This document shows, piece by piece, positions 26,005-36,905 of a stretch of 64,000 nucleotides of DNA. The stretch's first letter is position 1; each line of letters begins with the position of its first letter. The position numbers and the translations under genes are program-made. The notes beneath the pieces were generated by a model. That model was not told where the DNA came from and made no database searches. It saw only the letters and a list, made by a program, of their open reading frames with translations. The DNA comes from Sphingomonas caeni (GTDB lineage Bacteria > Pseudomonadota > Alphaproteobacteria > Sphingomonadales > Sphingomonadaceae): NCBI RefSeq assembly GCF_026013415.1, contig NZ_JAPDOK010000001.1, positions 499,342-563,341 of the forward strand, written 5' to 3'.

Positions 26005-26391
26005 GTGATCGGCTACGCGCTCGTGGGCACCAACGATTACGACGCCGCCCGTACCTTCTATGACGGCCTGTTCGGCGCGATCGGCGTCGGCCGGCTGATG
26101 GAGTTCCCCAACTCGACCGCCTGGGGCGCGGCATGGGACAAGCCCGCGCTCGGCGTCACCCGTCCCTTCGACGGCCAGCCCGCCACCGCGGGCAACGGCA
26201 CGATGATCGCGGTGGTGCTCGACGAGCGCGCCAAGGTCGATGCGCTTTACGAGAAGGCAATGGCGCTGGGCGGCCGGGACGAAGGCCCGCCCGGCGTCCG
26301 CGGCGACGAGGGCCCGCAAGCCTTCTACGCCGCCTATTTCCGCGATCTCGACGGCAACAAGCTCTGCGCGTTCCGGGTAGGGCCGGCCTAG
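26005..26391 (+). CDS. VOC-family (glyoxalase/bleomycin-resistance-like) protein
   Basis: 128 residues. Two beta-alpha-beta-beta-beta modules typical of the VOC superfamily: YALVGTNDYDAARTFYDGLFG at the start, and FYAAYFRDLDGNKLCAFRV at the end, where the usual metal-ligand Glu position is Cys/Ala (KLCAF). Most members bind a divalent metal and act on small molecules; the function here is unknown. It starts at GTG 26005, one base after the preceding stop, with GGGGAGAAG upstream. Confidence 0.8.
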   Translation: MIGYALVGTNDYDAARTFYDGLFGAIGVGRLMEFPNSTAWGAAWDKPALGVTRPFDGQPATAGNGTMIAVVLDERAKVDALYEKAMALGGRDEGPPGVRGDEGPQAFYAAYFRDLDGNKLCAFRVGPA

Positions 26392-26395
26392 AAAC

Positions 26396-26416
26396 TCCTC
26401 CCCGGAACGGGGAGGA
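26396..26416. terminator. compact hairpin between convergent genes
   Basis: TCCTCCCCG-GAA-CGGGGAGGA is a perfect 9-bp stem with a 3-nt loop between the VOC stop and the convergent membrane protein's stop. It is a likely bidirectional terminator. Confidence 0.6.
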
Positions 26417-26878
26417 TCAAATCTGCCGCCGGTACGCGATCCGCCACATGATCACCCCGATCAGCGCCGCCGCCACCGCCAGCACAGCGCTGACCGCAAG
26501 CGCGCTCAGCCAGACATAGAGCCAGGTCCGGTTGTCCATGATCGGCACCTGGAACAGCCCGAAGCCCCAGGTCTGCGCGCCCACGAACACCACCAGCGCC
26601 GCCAGCGCCCCGATCAGCGCGGCATGGCGCGCGCGCCGCAGCCCCGCGACATGCATGACGAGCCAGAGCGGCCCCACCACCGCGGTGATCCCGATCGCGA
26701 CGAACACCGCGCCGAACAGCCAGCTGCCGGTCAGGTACATCGGATTGCGCTCCCCCGCGATCAGCCGCAGCCCGACCACCAGCGCGCCCCCCAGCGCGCT
26801 GCCCGTCGCCAACGCCAACCCGACGCGATCCAGCGTCGCGTCATAGACATGCAATGCGCGCACGGCGCCCTCTCTCAC
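26417..26878 (-). CDS. four-TM membrane protein of unknown function
   Basis: About 153 residues, with four hydrophobic segments (ALATGSALGGALVVGLRLIA; WLFGAVFVAIGITAVVGPLW; AALIGALAALVVFVGAQTW; VWLSALAVSAVLAVAAALIG) separated by short loops, with a basic end YRRQI. There is no catalytic motif. GTG 26878 is taken because GGAAGGG lies about 9 nt upstream; TTG 26908 and GTG 26863 are alternatives. I do not recognise the family. Confidence 0.55.
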   Translation of the reverse strand: MREGAVRALHVYDATLDRVGLALATGSALGGALVVGLRLIAGERNPMYLTGSWLFGAVFVAIGITAVVGPLWLVMHVAGLRRARHAALIGALAALVVFVGAQTWGFGLFQVPIMDNRTWLYVWLSALAVSAVLAVAAALIGVIMWRIAYRRQI

Positions 26879-27016
26879 GGTTTTCGACCCTTCCCCGGAC
26901 TTGCACAAAATAGCCGCTGCACCCCTCTCGCATCAAGCGCCTCTGCACACGCCATTTAACCGATTTGAAACGCCGCCCCGTCATGCTGGCATCTCACCGC
27001 GAGGGGGCCTTCCGCG

Positions 27017-27532
27017 ATGCGCTATCATTTGCCCGCCATGCTGCTGACGGCCGGCCTGCTCGCCGGCTGCGGCCCGATGACCGACAATCCCGCCAATGCG
27101 CCGCGACTCGGCCAGTGGCAGAAGGAATCGAAGCTGCTCACGCTGATCGCCAACGATGTCTGGGTCGATCGCCAGGACGCGCCCTTCAGCCTCCCGCCCG
27201 ATTCGACCGAGATCAAGGACTGCATCGAGCCCACGCTCAAATCGGGGCGCGAGATCAACCGCGACATGCTCGCCAATTCGGAAAAGCTCTGCCATCTCGA
27301 AACCTTCGACGAGAAGGGCGGCAATCTCACCAGCACCGGCACCTGCGGCCCCAGCGACAAGATGGGGATGGAGATCAGCGGCACGGTCGAGTTCGAAGGC
27401 CATGAGCGCGAGGAGAGCGCCGACGCCAAGGTCGCGGTCAACATGAACGTCAAGGACAAGAGCGGCGCCACCGAACGCGTCCGCGTGGCGTATCAGACGA
27501 AGTGGACAAGGCTGGGCGACTGCAAGCGGTGA
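27017..27532 (+). CDS. DUF3617 lipoprotein (second copy)
   Basis: 171 residues with a lipoprotein signal (MLLTAGLLAGC, Cys about residue 18) and DUF3617 features: LGQWQKESKLLTL, DCIEPTLKSGREI, LCHLETFDEKGGNLTSTGTC, and a closing C in RLGDCKR. It is paralogous to the gene at 25461-26003: both end in LGDCK/IGDCA and share the G.LTSTGTC-type segment. No enzymatic residues are evident. It is likely outer-membrane or periplasmic; the function is unknown. Confidence 0.8.
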   Translation: MRYHLPAMLLTAGLLAGCGPMTDNPANAPRLGQWQKESKLLTLIANDVWVDRQDAPFSLPPDSTEIKDCIEPTLKSGREINRDMLANSEKLCHLETFDEKGGNLTSTGTCGPSDKMGMEISGTVEFEGHEREESADAKVAVNMNVKDKSGATERVRVAYQTKWTRLGDCKR

Positions 27533-27535
27533 AGC

Positions 27536-28717
27536 CTAGCGCAGGTCTCTGAATTCCCCCAGTTTGTTGCAATAGTCGATCCCCGCCATGTCGGGCCGCG
27601 GCTGGGCCCAGCCTTTCAACGGGGGAACGGTCACCGGCTTCCCGATCGCTATGTCGGCGAACACGCCCGGATATTCGCCCGCGCACCGGAGCATCCGTTC
27701 CAGCATGGTCGGCGGCGTCCGATACCCCTCCCGGCTCAGCCGGAAGGTCCCCCAATGGATCGGGATCGCGAAGGGCCGCCCCAGCCCGTTCCACACGCGG
27801 ATCGCGTCCCACGGCCCGATATGGCTCCCCGCCCCCATCTGGCCTTCCTCGAAACGGAAGGCCCCGATCGGAATCGCCGCCAGCCGGATCGGCCCATAGG
27901 CCGCCGCCTCGGCGGGCCATTTCCCGTCCCCGATCCCGGTGTCGCCAGAGAAGAAGAAATTGCCGTGGGGCAGCCGCACCACGAAGCTCGACCAGAGCGC
28001 GCGGTTGCGGTCGGTGAACCAGCGGCTGCCCCAATGATGATTGCGCGTGACATGGACGGCGGCGATGGGCCCGGCAGGGATGGTCCCGCCCCAATCGGCC
28101 ACTTTCGCTTCGATTCCCGCCGATCGCAGGATCGCGTCATTGCCGAGCGAGGTCACGATCAGCGGCCGGTCGCGATCCCACAGCTTCTTGAGCGTCGCGA
28201 CATCCATATGATCATAGTGATTGTGGCTCACCAGAATGACGTCGATCTTCGGGAGGTCCTTCAGCCCTATCCCCGGCTCGGCCACGCGCCGCGGCCCGAT
28301 CCCGAACGGGCCGACGGTCTCGCTCCACACCGGATCGGTCAGGATGTTCACCCCATCGGCCTGCACCAGCAGCGTCGCATGCCCCACCCAGGTCGCCAGC
28401 ATCGCCGCGCCCATCACGCGCGCCGGCGGCCTTGTCGGCGTCACCGCGACATGATCGGGCCAGGCGGGCCGCGTCGGATCGCCGAAGATCTGCCGCGTCA
28501 GCAGTGTCCACCGGCTGTTGGCGCCGGTCAGCCTCAGCCGGTCGTCATCGCCATCGGGATTGAAGAAATGCTGCCCGTCGAAATGCGCGCTCGCGGGGCC
28601 GCGATAATAGATGCGGTCGAGGAAATGCGGGACGACGGTCACGGTCAGGCACAGCGTCACCACCATCCACAGCAGCACCGCCCCGGCCAGCCGCAGCACC
28701 CGCTTCATTCGGCGCAT
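27536..28717 (-). CDS. metallo-beta-lactamase-fold hydrolase (NAPE-PLD/UlaG-like)
   Basis: 393 residues. An N-terminal membrane anchor (GAVLLWMVVTLCLTVTVVPHFL) is followed by an MBL fold with the zinc motif SHNHYDHMD (about residues 163-171), WVGHATLLVQADGVNILTDPVWSE before it and FFFSGDTGIGDG after it. This is the arrangement of bacterial homologues of N-acyl-phosphatidylethanolamine phospholipase D. The substrate is probably a phospholipid-like or phosphodiester compound. It overlaps the upstream gene by a few bases; the start may instead be ATG 28708, which forms an ATGA overlap. Confidence 0.82.
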   Translation of the reverse strand: MRRMKRVLRLAGAVLLWMVVTLCLTVTVVPHFLDRIYYRGPASAHFDGQHFFNPDGDDDRLRLTGANSRWTLLTRQIFGDPTRPAWPDHVAVTPTRPPARVMGAAMLATWVGHATLLVQADGVNILTDPVWSETVGPFGIGPRRVAEPGIGLKDLPKIDVILVSHNHYDHMDVATLKKLWDRDRPLIVTSLGNDAILRSAGIEAKVADWGGTIPAGPIAAVHVTRNHHWGSRWFTDRNRALWSSFVVRLPHGNFFFSGDTGIGDGKWPAEAAAYGPIRLAAIPIGAFRFEEGQMGAGSHIGPWDAIRVWNGLGRPFAIPIHWGTFRLSREGYRTPPTMLERMLRCAGEYPGVFADIAIGKPVTVPPLKGWAQPRPDMAGIDYCNKLGEFRDLR

Positions 28718-29196
28718 ACCCTCATTATGGCACCGTGAATCCGCTCCCAGTCATCGTCGGCGGCAGCGGCATAGGCGAACAGGAAGGCCCAGACAGCGAC
28801 CAGGAACCCGGCAGGAAAGACAAGCCGCCACGCCAACCCCGCGTCCCAGGCGGGCGCGTCACGGATCATCACGCCCGCCATGCCCAGTATCACCCCATGA
28901 AAGACCACGAGCACGACCAGCGACGTCAGCGACCGGAAGCTGCCGATCAGCCGCGTGCCGCCGTCATGCGCGATAAGCCGCGCTTCCAGTCGCGCATGTT
29001 CGCGCCGGTCCACGAGAAAAGAGCCGACATAATGGAGATTGACCCAATCGCCCTCGACACGGCCCAGCAGCCGGCGGTGCCCGATCGGCAGGTCGTGCGC
29101 CGGCACCAGCGTCCTTAGTCGCGCCGCGCAGGCCTCGGGCGGCAATGGGAGCGCCAGATCGACCCGCTGCCCCAGCAGAAAGTCGCCGATCCGCAT
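28705..29196 (-). CDS. two-TM membrane protein of unknown function
   Basis: 163 residues. A soluble N-terminal half (MRIGDFLLGQRVDLALPLPP; LVPAHDLPIGHRRLLGRVEG) is followed by two membrane helices (LTSLVVLVVFHGVILGMAGV and LVFPAGFLVAVWAFLFAYAA). The start at 29196 overlaps the trmO stop as ATGA, and its own stop overlaps the next gene, so three genes form a tightly coupled run. No family is recognised; the link to the phospholipase-like hydrolase is suggestive of a membrane task. Confidence 0.65.
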   Translation of the reverse strand: MRIGDFLLGQRVDLALPLPPEACAARLRTLVPAHDLPIGHRRLLGRVEGDWVNLHYVGSFLVDRREHARLEARLIAHDGGTRLIGSFRSLTSLVVLVVFHGVILGMAGVMIRDAPAWDAGLAWRLVFPAGFLVAVWAFLFAYAAAADDDWERIHGAIMRVCAE

Positions 29197-29666
29197 CAGC
29201 CCTCCCGATCCCAATAGCCCGCCATCAGCTCGCCAGCCCATTCGGGCTCGCGCAATTCGCCGCGCGGCAGGAAGCCCCGCATCACCGGCTTGATATCAAC
29301 CACCGGCGTCCCATCGACCGCGTCGAGCCCGCGCACGTGCAGCCGCGTCCCCTCGACCCGCTCGATTGCGCAGACCGTCACCCCCAGCCGGTTGGGCCGG
29401 TTCTTCCCCCGCTGCGCGAAGATGCCGACCAGCGGCCAGTCCGCGCGTCCCCGCGGATGCCGCGCGCCCGTCTCGATCTTCTCGTCCGGCACCCGGTGGA
29501 ACACGAACACGATCTCGGCATGGCTGAAGTCGCCGAGCCCCGCCAGGGCCTCCGCCCCGAAGCGCGGCGCGAGTTCGATCACCGCCGTCTCGCGATCCCA
29601 ATCGTCGTCGATGGCCTCGGCACGGCCACCCCGGACGACTCCAATCGGTTCGAGATCGAAACGCAT
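29196..29666 (-). CDS. trmO: tRNA (N6-threonylcarbamoyladenosine37-N6)-methyltransferase TrmO-like
   Basis: About 156 residues of the TsaA/TrmO (YaeB, UPF0066) family, which methylates t6A37 of tRNA-Thr with SAM. Typical segments: MRFDLEPIGVV, DDWDRETAVIEL, FSHAEIVFVFHRV, ARHPRGRADWPLVGIFAQRG then KNRPNRLGVTV and VDGTPVVDIKPVMRGF. This is the short form, without the C-terminal extension of E. coli TrmO. The start at 29666 has GGGAG 5 nt upstream. Confidence 0.8.
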   Translation of the reverse strand: MRFDLEPIGVVRGGRAEAIDDDWDRETAVIELAPRFGAEALAGLGDFSHAEIVFVFHRVPDEKIETGARHPRGRADWPLVGIFAQRGKNRPNRLGVTVCAIERVEGTRLHVRGLDAVDGTPVVDIKPVMRGFLPRGELREPEWAGELMAGYWDREG

Positions 29667-29698
29667 CGCCGCTCCCATGCGCCAATCGGTGGACTTGA

Positions 29699-31858
<2,160 letters not shown>

Positions 31859-31955
31859 GCTTTTTCAGTCGCTTGGCATGGCCCTACGTAACTCTACGGG
31901 CGTGGCCTTTTTGCAACGCAGCATGGCTGAATCTCGGCTTAGGACATCCTGGCAT

Positions 31956-31982
31956 TGACTGTAACATTCTGGCCATATTCAG
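31956..31982 (+). promoter_or_regulatory. weak sigma-70-like promoter before the first TonB receptor
   Basis: TTGACT (31956-31961) and TATTCA (31977-31982) are separated by 15 nt, shorter than ideal. They lie about 90 nt upstream of the receptor ATG in the 211-nt gap after ligA. Confidence 0.3.
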
Positions 31983-32069
31983 TCGCCAGAGGCGGCTAAG
32001 ACGGTGAACCACACCGCAACGTTCCGCACTGTTTTGTTTTACGGGCACCACCCAACGAAGGGGAAGACC

Positions 32070-34862
32070 ATGCGCACCAAGCTTTTCGCGAGCGTGGCAT
32101 TTGCCGCGCTCATTCTGCCGTCCGCGGCCTATGCACAGTCGACCGGCTCGACCGATTTCGAAGGCGAGACCGAGATCGTCGTCACCGGCACCGCGACTGC
32201 GCGCAGCGTCGGCGGTGTCCAGCTCCCCGACACGCCCAAGTCGAAGGTCACCATCGACAGCGAGCTGATCCAGCGTCAGCGCCCCGGCCAGACCGTCAAC
32301 GACATCATCAACCTGTCGCCCGGCGTCAGCTTCCAGAACAATGACGCGACCGGCGCGGCCGGCGGTACCTTCACGATCCGCGGCTTCGATTCGACCCGCA
32401 TCTCGCAGACGATCGACGGCGTTCCGCTGAACGACACCGGCAACTACGCGATCTATTCGAACCAGCAGCAGGATCCCGAGACCCTCGAGTCGGTCACGGT
32501 CAACCTCGGCTCCACCGACGTCGACAGCCCGACCGCTTCGGCTTCGGGCGGCACCGTCAACATCCGCACCCGCGTTCCCGGCGAAGAGCTGGGCGCGCTG
32601 TTCAGCGGCATGGTCGGCACCTATGCGGCCGAGGGCAGCCCGGCAGGCAAGCGCAACTTCTATCGCGGCTTCGCGATGATCGACACGGGCAGCCTGACCA
32701 GCTTCGGCACCCGCGCCTTCGTCTCGGCCTCGTGGGTCAATGGCGACAATCCGTTCAACAATTACGGCCAGCTCCAAAAGGCCCAGTGGAACGGCCGCAT
32801 CTATCAGCCGATCGGCTCGAACGGGGACTTCATCTCGGTCGCGGGCCATTACAACCAGAACCGCAACAACTTCTTCGGCTCGGCGCCGCTGCGCACCGAT
32901 CTGACCTCGGTTCCGGTGAACGGCACGCCGCGCGTCGTCGGCACGGGCACGGCAAACCGCTTCCCGACCACCCGCAACGAGCGCTTCTACAACATCAACT
33001 ATCCGTGCGCGACCACCACGGCCCGCGCCGGCCTGGTCGACAACGCCAACACCTGCGGCATCGAGTTCGACCGCCGCTACAACCCGTCGAACACCGGCAA
33101 CATCCGCGTGGCCTCGCGCTTCACGCTGGCCGAAGGGCTAACGCTGACCACCGACGCCAGCTTCCAGTACGTCAAGGCCAATGGCGGCGGCGTCGTCGGG
33201 GCGCGTGAAGGCTGCACCACGCTGGGCAACTCCCCGACGGTGGGCGCCTGCGGCGCGAACACCTACACCGGAGTCCTCAACGCTGGCCCGAACGGCGGCA
33301 ATGCCTCGCCTGGCGGCTTCGGCACCTATGTCGGCCGTGACCTCAACGGCGACGGCGACACGCTCGACACCGTCGAGCTCGGCAACCCGAGCGAGACCAC
33401 CACGCGCCGCTATGTCGTGGTCAGCACGCTGGCCTATGACATCAACGACGATAACCGCATCCGCATCAACTACACCTATGATCGCGGCCGCCATCGCCAG
33501 ACCGGCGAGCATGTCCTGCTCGCGCCGAACGGCGAGCCCTATGACGTCTTCCCGATCAATCAGCCGGTGCTCGACGGCCAGGGCAACCCGATCCAGAAGC
33601 GCGATCGTCTGTCCTACGCCACGCTGCAGCAGCTTTCGGGCGAGTATCGCGGCCAGTTCGGCGGGCTCACCGTCGTGCTCGGCATCACCAACAAGTGGTT
33701 CACCCGCGACCTCAACCAGCATTGCTTCACCGTCGCGGCCAACGGCAACGTCGCCTGCGTCGATCCGGCGCAGGTCGCCGCCTATGCCGCTGCGAACCCC
33801 TACACCTATTTTGGTCCGGGCGTGACCACGGTCGGCGCCGTCACGCGTCCGGCGGGCGTGTGCACCACCTCGGTCACCTGCGTCGTCGGCTTCGCGCCGC
33901 CGTCGTCGCGCACCTACACCTACAGCAAGCTGCTGCCGAGCGTCGGCCTGACCTTCGACGTGACCGGCGATCTGAGCCTGTTCGCCAGCTACACCAAGGG
34001 CATCTCGGTTCCGGGTACGGACATCCTGTACAACGCCTTCTATTTCCCGGTGGGCGCCGATCAGGCCAAGCCGCTCGCGGAAGGCACCGATAGCTTTGAC
34101 GGCGGCTTCCGCTATCGTCACGGCCGTCTGACCGCGCAGCTCTCGGGCTGGTACACCGCGTACAAGAACCGTATCGCGACCGCGTACGATCCCGAGCTCG
34201 ACCAGACGATCACCCGCAACCTCGGCGACGTGACCAAGTGGGGCTTCGACGGCAGCATCGCCTACAAGCCGACCCCGGATCTCCTCATCTATGTGTTCGG
34301 TTCGTACCTGCACTCGGAGATCAAGGACAATCTGCTGATCGGCAACTTCGATACCGACTTCAACGGTGCCACGCCGAACGTGCCGGTCTATTATCTGACC
34401 GCCGGCAAGCGTGAATCGGGTGCGCCGGTCTACACCTTCGGTGGCCGTATCCAGGGCACCCTCGGTCCGGTCGATATCGGCCTGCAGGTCAAGCGGACCG
34501 GCAAGCGCTACGTCAACGACGAGAATCTGGCCGTCTTCCAGTGCTTCAACACCGCGGGCACGGGCAACGGTTCGGTTCGCAACGGCGACTTCTGCGCGAA
34601 CAGCTCGAGCACCACGGGTGCGGGCCGCCTCGTCCAGGTCTATAACGCCGCCGCTCCGGCCTATACGCTCGTCGACCTCGACGTCCGCGTGAACATGGAG
34701 CAGTGGGGCCTCAGCAAGACCTATCTCCAGTTCAACGTCACCAACCTGTTCGACCAATTCTATGTCGGCGGTTTCGGTGGTTCGTCGAACCGCTTCAGCG
34801 TTCCGAACGTCCAGTTCGGCGTGCCGCGGGCGGTCACGGCGGCGCTGGTGGTCGGTTTCTAA
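32070..34862 (+). CDS. TonB-dependent outer-membrane receptor
   Basis: 930 residues. Signal peptide (ASVAFAALILPSAAYAQS), a plug domain (VNDIINLSPGVSFQNND; FTIRGFDSTRISQTIDGVPL; LESVTVNLGSTDVDSPTASA) and a 22-strand beta-barrel ending in the outer-membrane Phe (ALVVGF). The TonB box is likely EIVVTG near residue 34. It imports a scarce ligand powered by TonB; the ligand is unknown (iron chelate or carbohydrate). ATG 32070 follows GGGGAAG by about 5 nt; the longer frame is excluded by the signal peptide. No Fur box was recognised. A strong terminator follows. Confidence 0.88.
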   Translation: MRTKLFASVAFAALILPSAAYAQSTGSTDFEGETEIVVTGTATARSVGGVQLPDTPKSKVTIDSELIQRQRPGQTVNDIINLSPGVSFQNNDATGAAGGTFTIRGFDSTRISQTIDGVPLNDTGNYAIYSNQQQDPETLESVTVNLGSTDVDSPTASASGGTVNIRTRVPGEELGALFSGMVGTYAAEGSPAGKRNFYRGFAMIDTGSLTSFGTRAFVSASWVNGDNPFNNYGQLQKAQWNGRIYQPIGSNGDFISVAGHYNQNRNNFFGSAPLRTDLTSVPVNGTPRVVGTGTANRFPTTRNERFYNINYPCATTTARAGLVDNANTCGIEFDRRYNPSNTGNIRVASRFTLAEGLTLTTDASFQYVKANGGGVVGAREGCTTLGNSPTVGACGANTYTGVLNAGPNGGNASPGGFGTYVGRDLNGDGDTLDTVELGNPSETTTRRYVVVSTLAYDINDDNRIRINYTYDRGRHRQTGEHVLLAPNGEPYDVFPINQPVLDGQGNPIQKRDRLSYATLQQLSGEYRGQFGGLTVVLGITNKWFTRDLNQHCFTVAANGNVACVDPAQVAAYAAANPYTYFGPGVTTVGAVTRPAGVCTTSVTCVVGFAPPSSRTYTYSKLLPSVGLTFDVTGDLSLFASYTKGISVPGTDILYNAFYFPVGADQAKPLAEGTDSFDGGFRYRHGRLTAQLSGWYTAYKNRIATAYDPELDQTITRNLGDVTKWGFDGSIAYKPTPDLLIYVFGSYLHSEIKDNLLIGNFDTDFNGATPNVPVYYLTAGKRESGAPVYTFGGRIQGTLGPVDIGLQVKRTGKRYVNDENLAVFQCFNTAGTGNGSVRNGDFCANSSSTTGAGRLVQVYNAAAPAYTLVDLDVRVNMEQWGLSKTYLQFNVTNLFDQFYVGGFGGSSNRFSVPNVQFGVPRAVTAALVVGF

Positions 34863-34889
34863 GCCAACCGCCTCACGGCCAACAGAATG

Positions 34890-34919
34890 CCGCCGCTCCG
34901 GAAACGGGGCGGCGGTTTT
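34890..34919 (+). terminator. rho-independent terminator after the TonB receptor
   Basis: CCGCCGCTCCG (34890-34900), loop GAAA, CGGGGCGGCGG (34905-34915), then TTTT. The stem is 11 bp with one T-G pair. Confidence 0.85.
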
Positions 34920-34952
34920 CGTTTGTGGGACAAGGGCGGCGCCACCTTCTCA

Positions 34953-35077
34953 ATCCTCCCCCGCCAGGGGGAGGTGGCGCCGAAGGCGTCGGAGGGGGCG
35001 GACACGAAACAGACGTGGCCGTCGCCCTCCCCCTCCGTCAGGCTGCGCCTGCCACCTCCCCCTTGCGGGGGGAGGAT
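34953..35077. repeat. composite inverted-repeat element next to the HD-domain gene
   Basis: ATCCTCCCCC (34953-34962) pairs with its exact inverse at 35068-35077, and GGGGGAGGTGGC (34967-34978) with GCCACCTCCCCC (35051-35062). Inside, CGGAGGGGG pairs with CCCCCTCCG. It is a different sequence family from the CCCCTCCC and CTCTCCC elements. It has no ORF and ends 7 nt before the stop of the HD-domain gene. Confidence 0.8.
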
Positions 35078-35083
35078 CGGGGG

Positions 35084-35689
35084 TCAGCCCTCCGCCTCCA
35101 GCGCCTTGGCGTACATGCTGTTGACCGGCCGCGCGAACACGCGCCGCACCATCGGCTCGAAAAAGCTCAGCGGCTCGCTCGCATAGTCCGGATCGAACGC
35201 CGCCTGATCATATTTCTCGCAAAACTCGCGGCACGCCTCGAAATGCGGCGAATCCCGGAAACGCTCGCGGATGTCGCGGTCCATCCCGAGGAAGTGGAAA
35301 TAATAATAGCCCTGAAAGGCGCCGTGATTCTGGCAGATCCAGTGGATCTCCTCGCTCACGAAGGGCTTGAGGATCGCCGCCGCCACCTCGGGATGGTTAT
35401 AGCTCCCCAGCGTGTCGCCGATATCGTGGAGCAGCGCCATCACGACATAATCCTCGCCGCGTCCGTCGCGGTGCGCGCGCGTCGCGGTCTGGAGCGAATG
35501 TTCGAGCCGATCCACGGGAAAGCCCCCGAAATCGCCATCGAGCAGCTTGAGGTGCGTCAGCACCCGATCGGGCAGCCCATGCGCGAAGTGCCGAAACTGC
35601 CCCGCGATGATCGCCCAGTCCTCGGCGCTGCCCTCCGCCATCGCGGTAAAGCCGGCGCGTTCCTGCCCGCCAAGAGCCTGGTCGTCCAT
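35084..35689 (-). CDS. HD-domain phosphohydrolase-like protein
   Basis: 201 residues. HD-type metal motif ALLHDIGDTLGSYNHPEVAA, with further His/Asp positions in HSLQTATRAHRDGRG and WICQNHGAFQGYYYFHFLGM. The arrangement resembles inositol-oxygenase/PhnZ-like HD proteins, which may oxidise rather than hydrolyse, so the activity is uncertain. ATG 35689 follows GGAGAGGGA; an upstream in-frame Met is ignored. It ends inside the margin of a repeat element. Confidence 0.75.
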   Translation of the reverse strand: MDDQALGGQERAGFTAMAEGSAEDWAIIAGQFRHFAHGLPDRVLTHLKLLDGDFGGFPVDRLEHSLQTATRAHRDGRGEDYVVMALLHDIGDTLGSYNHPEVAAAILKPFVSEEIHWICQNHGAFQGYYYFHFLGMDRDIRERFRDSPHFEACREFCEKYDQAAFDPDYASEPLSFFEPMVRRVFARPVNSMYAKALEAEG

Positions 35690-35759
35690 GTCCCTCTCCT
35701 GTCTTTCCCCCATCCTAACCCTCTTTGCCGTGCTCTGTCAGCGGTGTTAGAGCGGATCC

Positions 35760-36905
35760 GTGGCCAAGCTTCTCGACCCCCGGCAGCGCTTCGTGCCTGC
35801 GGCGATCGCCCAGCCGATGGTGCTGTCGCGTCCCTTCTTCGAAGACAAGGCCCGCGCCTTCTGGATGCTCCAGGCGGCGGGATGGAGCGGCTATTTCGTG
35901 CTGCGCACGGTCTCGAACGTGTCGAACAGCTTCGAGTTCGAGGGCGTGATCGGCGTCATCATCGAAACCATCATCGGTTATTGCCTCACCCTGCTGCTCT
36001 CGACCCTGTACGGCTACTACCGGCGCCTGCCGCGCATCTCCGGCGCGCTGCTCACGCTGGCGACCCTCGCGCTCGCGACCCTGATCTACGCGGTGCTCGA
36101 GGCCTTCACCTTCTCGCTCGTCAGCAAGGTCGTCGATCCCGGGATCAGCCTCAGCCGCGTCGTCGGCTATCTCTTCCTCACCTTCACCGTGCTCGCGGGC
36201 TGGTCGGCGCTCTATTTCGGCATGAACTTCTATCTGATCGTCGAGCAGCAGGCCGATCAGATGGAACAGCTCGAACACCAGGCCAGCTCGGCCCAGCTCG
36301 CGATGCTGCGCTACCAGCTCAATCCGCATTTCCTGTTCAACACGCTCAATTCGATCTCGACCCTCGTCCTGCTCAAGCAGACCGAGCGCGCCAACGTCAT
36401 GCTCAGCCGCCTCAGCTCGTTCCTGCGCTACACGCTGGCGAACGAGCCCACCGCGCACGTCACCCTCGCGCAGGAGGCGGAGACGCTGAAACTCTATCTC
36501 GAGATCGAGAAGATGCGCTTCGACGAGCGGCTTCGCACCCATTTCGAGATCGATCCGCGCGTCGCCAAGGCGCGGCTGCCGTCGCTTCTGCTCCAGCCGC
36601 TCGTCGAAAACGCGATCAAATATGCCGTCACCCCGCAGGAAGAGGGGGCCGATATCACCGTTTCGGCTCGGCTCGTCGGCGAAAGGGTTCTGATCGCCGT
36701 ATCCGACACCGGACCGGGATTGATCGAAATGAAAGCACGGCCGACCCTTTCAACCGGCGTGGGGCTCGCCAATATCAGGGAGCGTCTGGCGCAGTCCTTC
36801 GGGGCTGACCATCGTTTCGAAACGCAATCGAACCCCGGGGAAGGGTTCAGCGTTGAGATCGAGATACCGTTCCAGATCGACGAACCGAACCGAGAGGCCG
36901 CATGA
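35760..36905 (+). CDS. LytS-type sensor histidine kinase
   Basis: 381 residues, GTG start. About four or five membrane helices (from GVIGVIIETIIGYCLTLLL and LLTLATLALATLIYAVLEAF to VVGYLFLTFTVLAGWSALYF) are followed by a coiled coil and the His_kinase domain of the LytS/YehU type: RYQLNPHFLFNTLNSI with the phosphoacceptor His at residue 190, then VENAIKYA and the ATP-binding DTGPGL. It phosphorylates the LytTR regulator encoded next (4-nt ATGA overlap). The signal is unknown; the sensor is the membrane region itself. Confidence 0.9.
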   Translation: MAKLLDPRQRFVPAAIAQPMVLSRPFFEDKARAFWMLQAAGWSGYFVLRTVSNVSNSFEFEGVIGVIIETIIGYCLTLLLSTLYGYYRRLPRISGALLTLATLALATLIYAVLEAFTFSLVSKVVDPGISLSRVVGYLFLTFTVLAGWSALYFGMNFYLIVEQQADQMEQLEHQASSAQLAMLRYQLNPHFLFNTLNSISTLVLLKQTERANVMLSRLSSFLRYTLANEPTAHVTLAQEAETLKLYLEIEKMRFDERLRTHFEIDPRVAKARLPSLLLQPLVENAIKYAVTPQEEGADITVSARLVGERVLIAVSDTGPGLIEMKARPTLSTGVGLANIRERLAQSFGADHRFETQSNPGEGFSVEIEIPFQIDEPNREAA

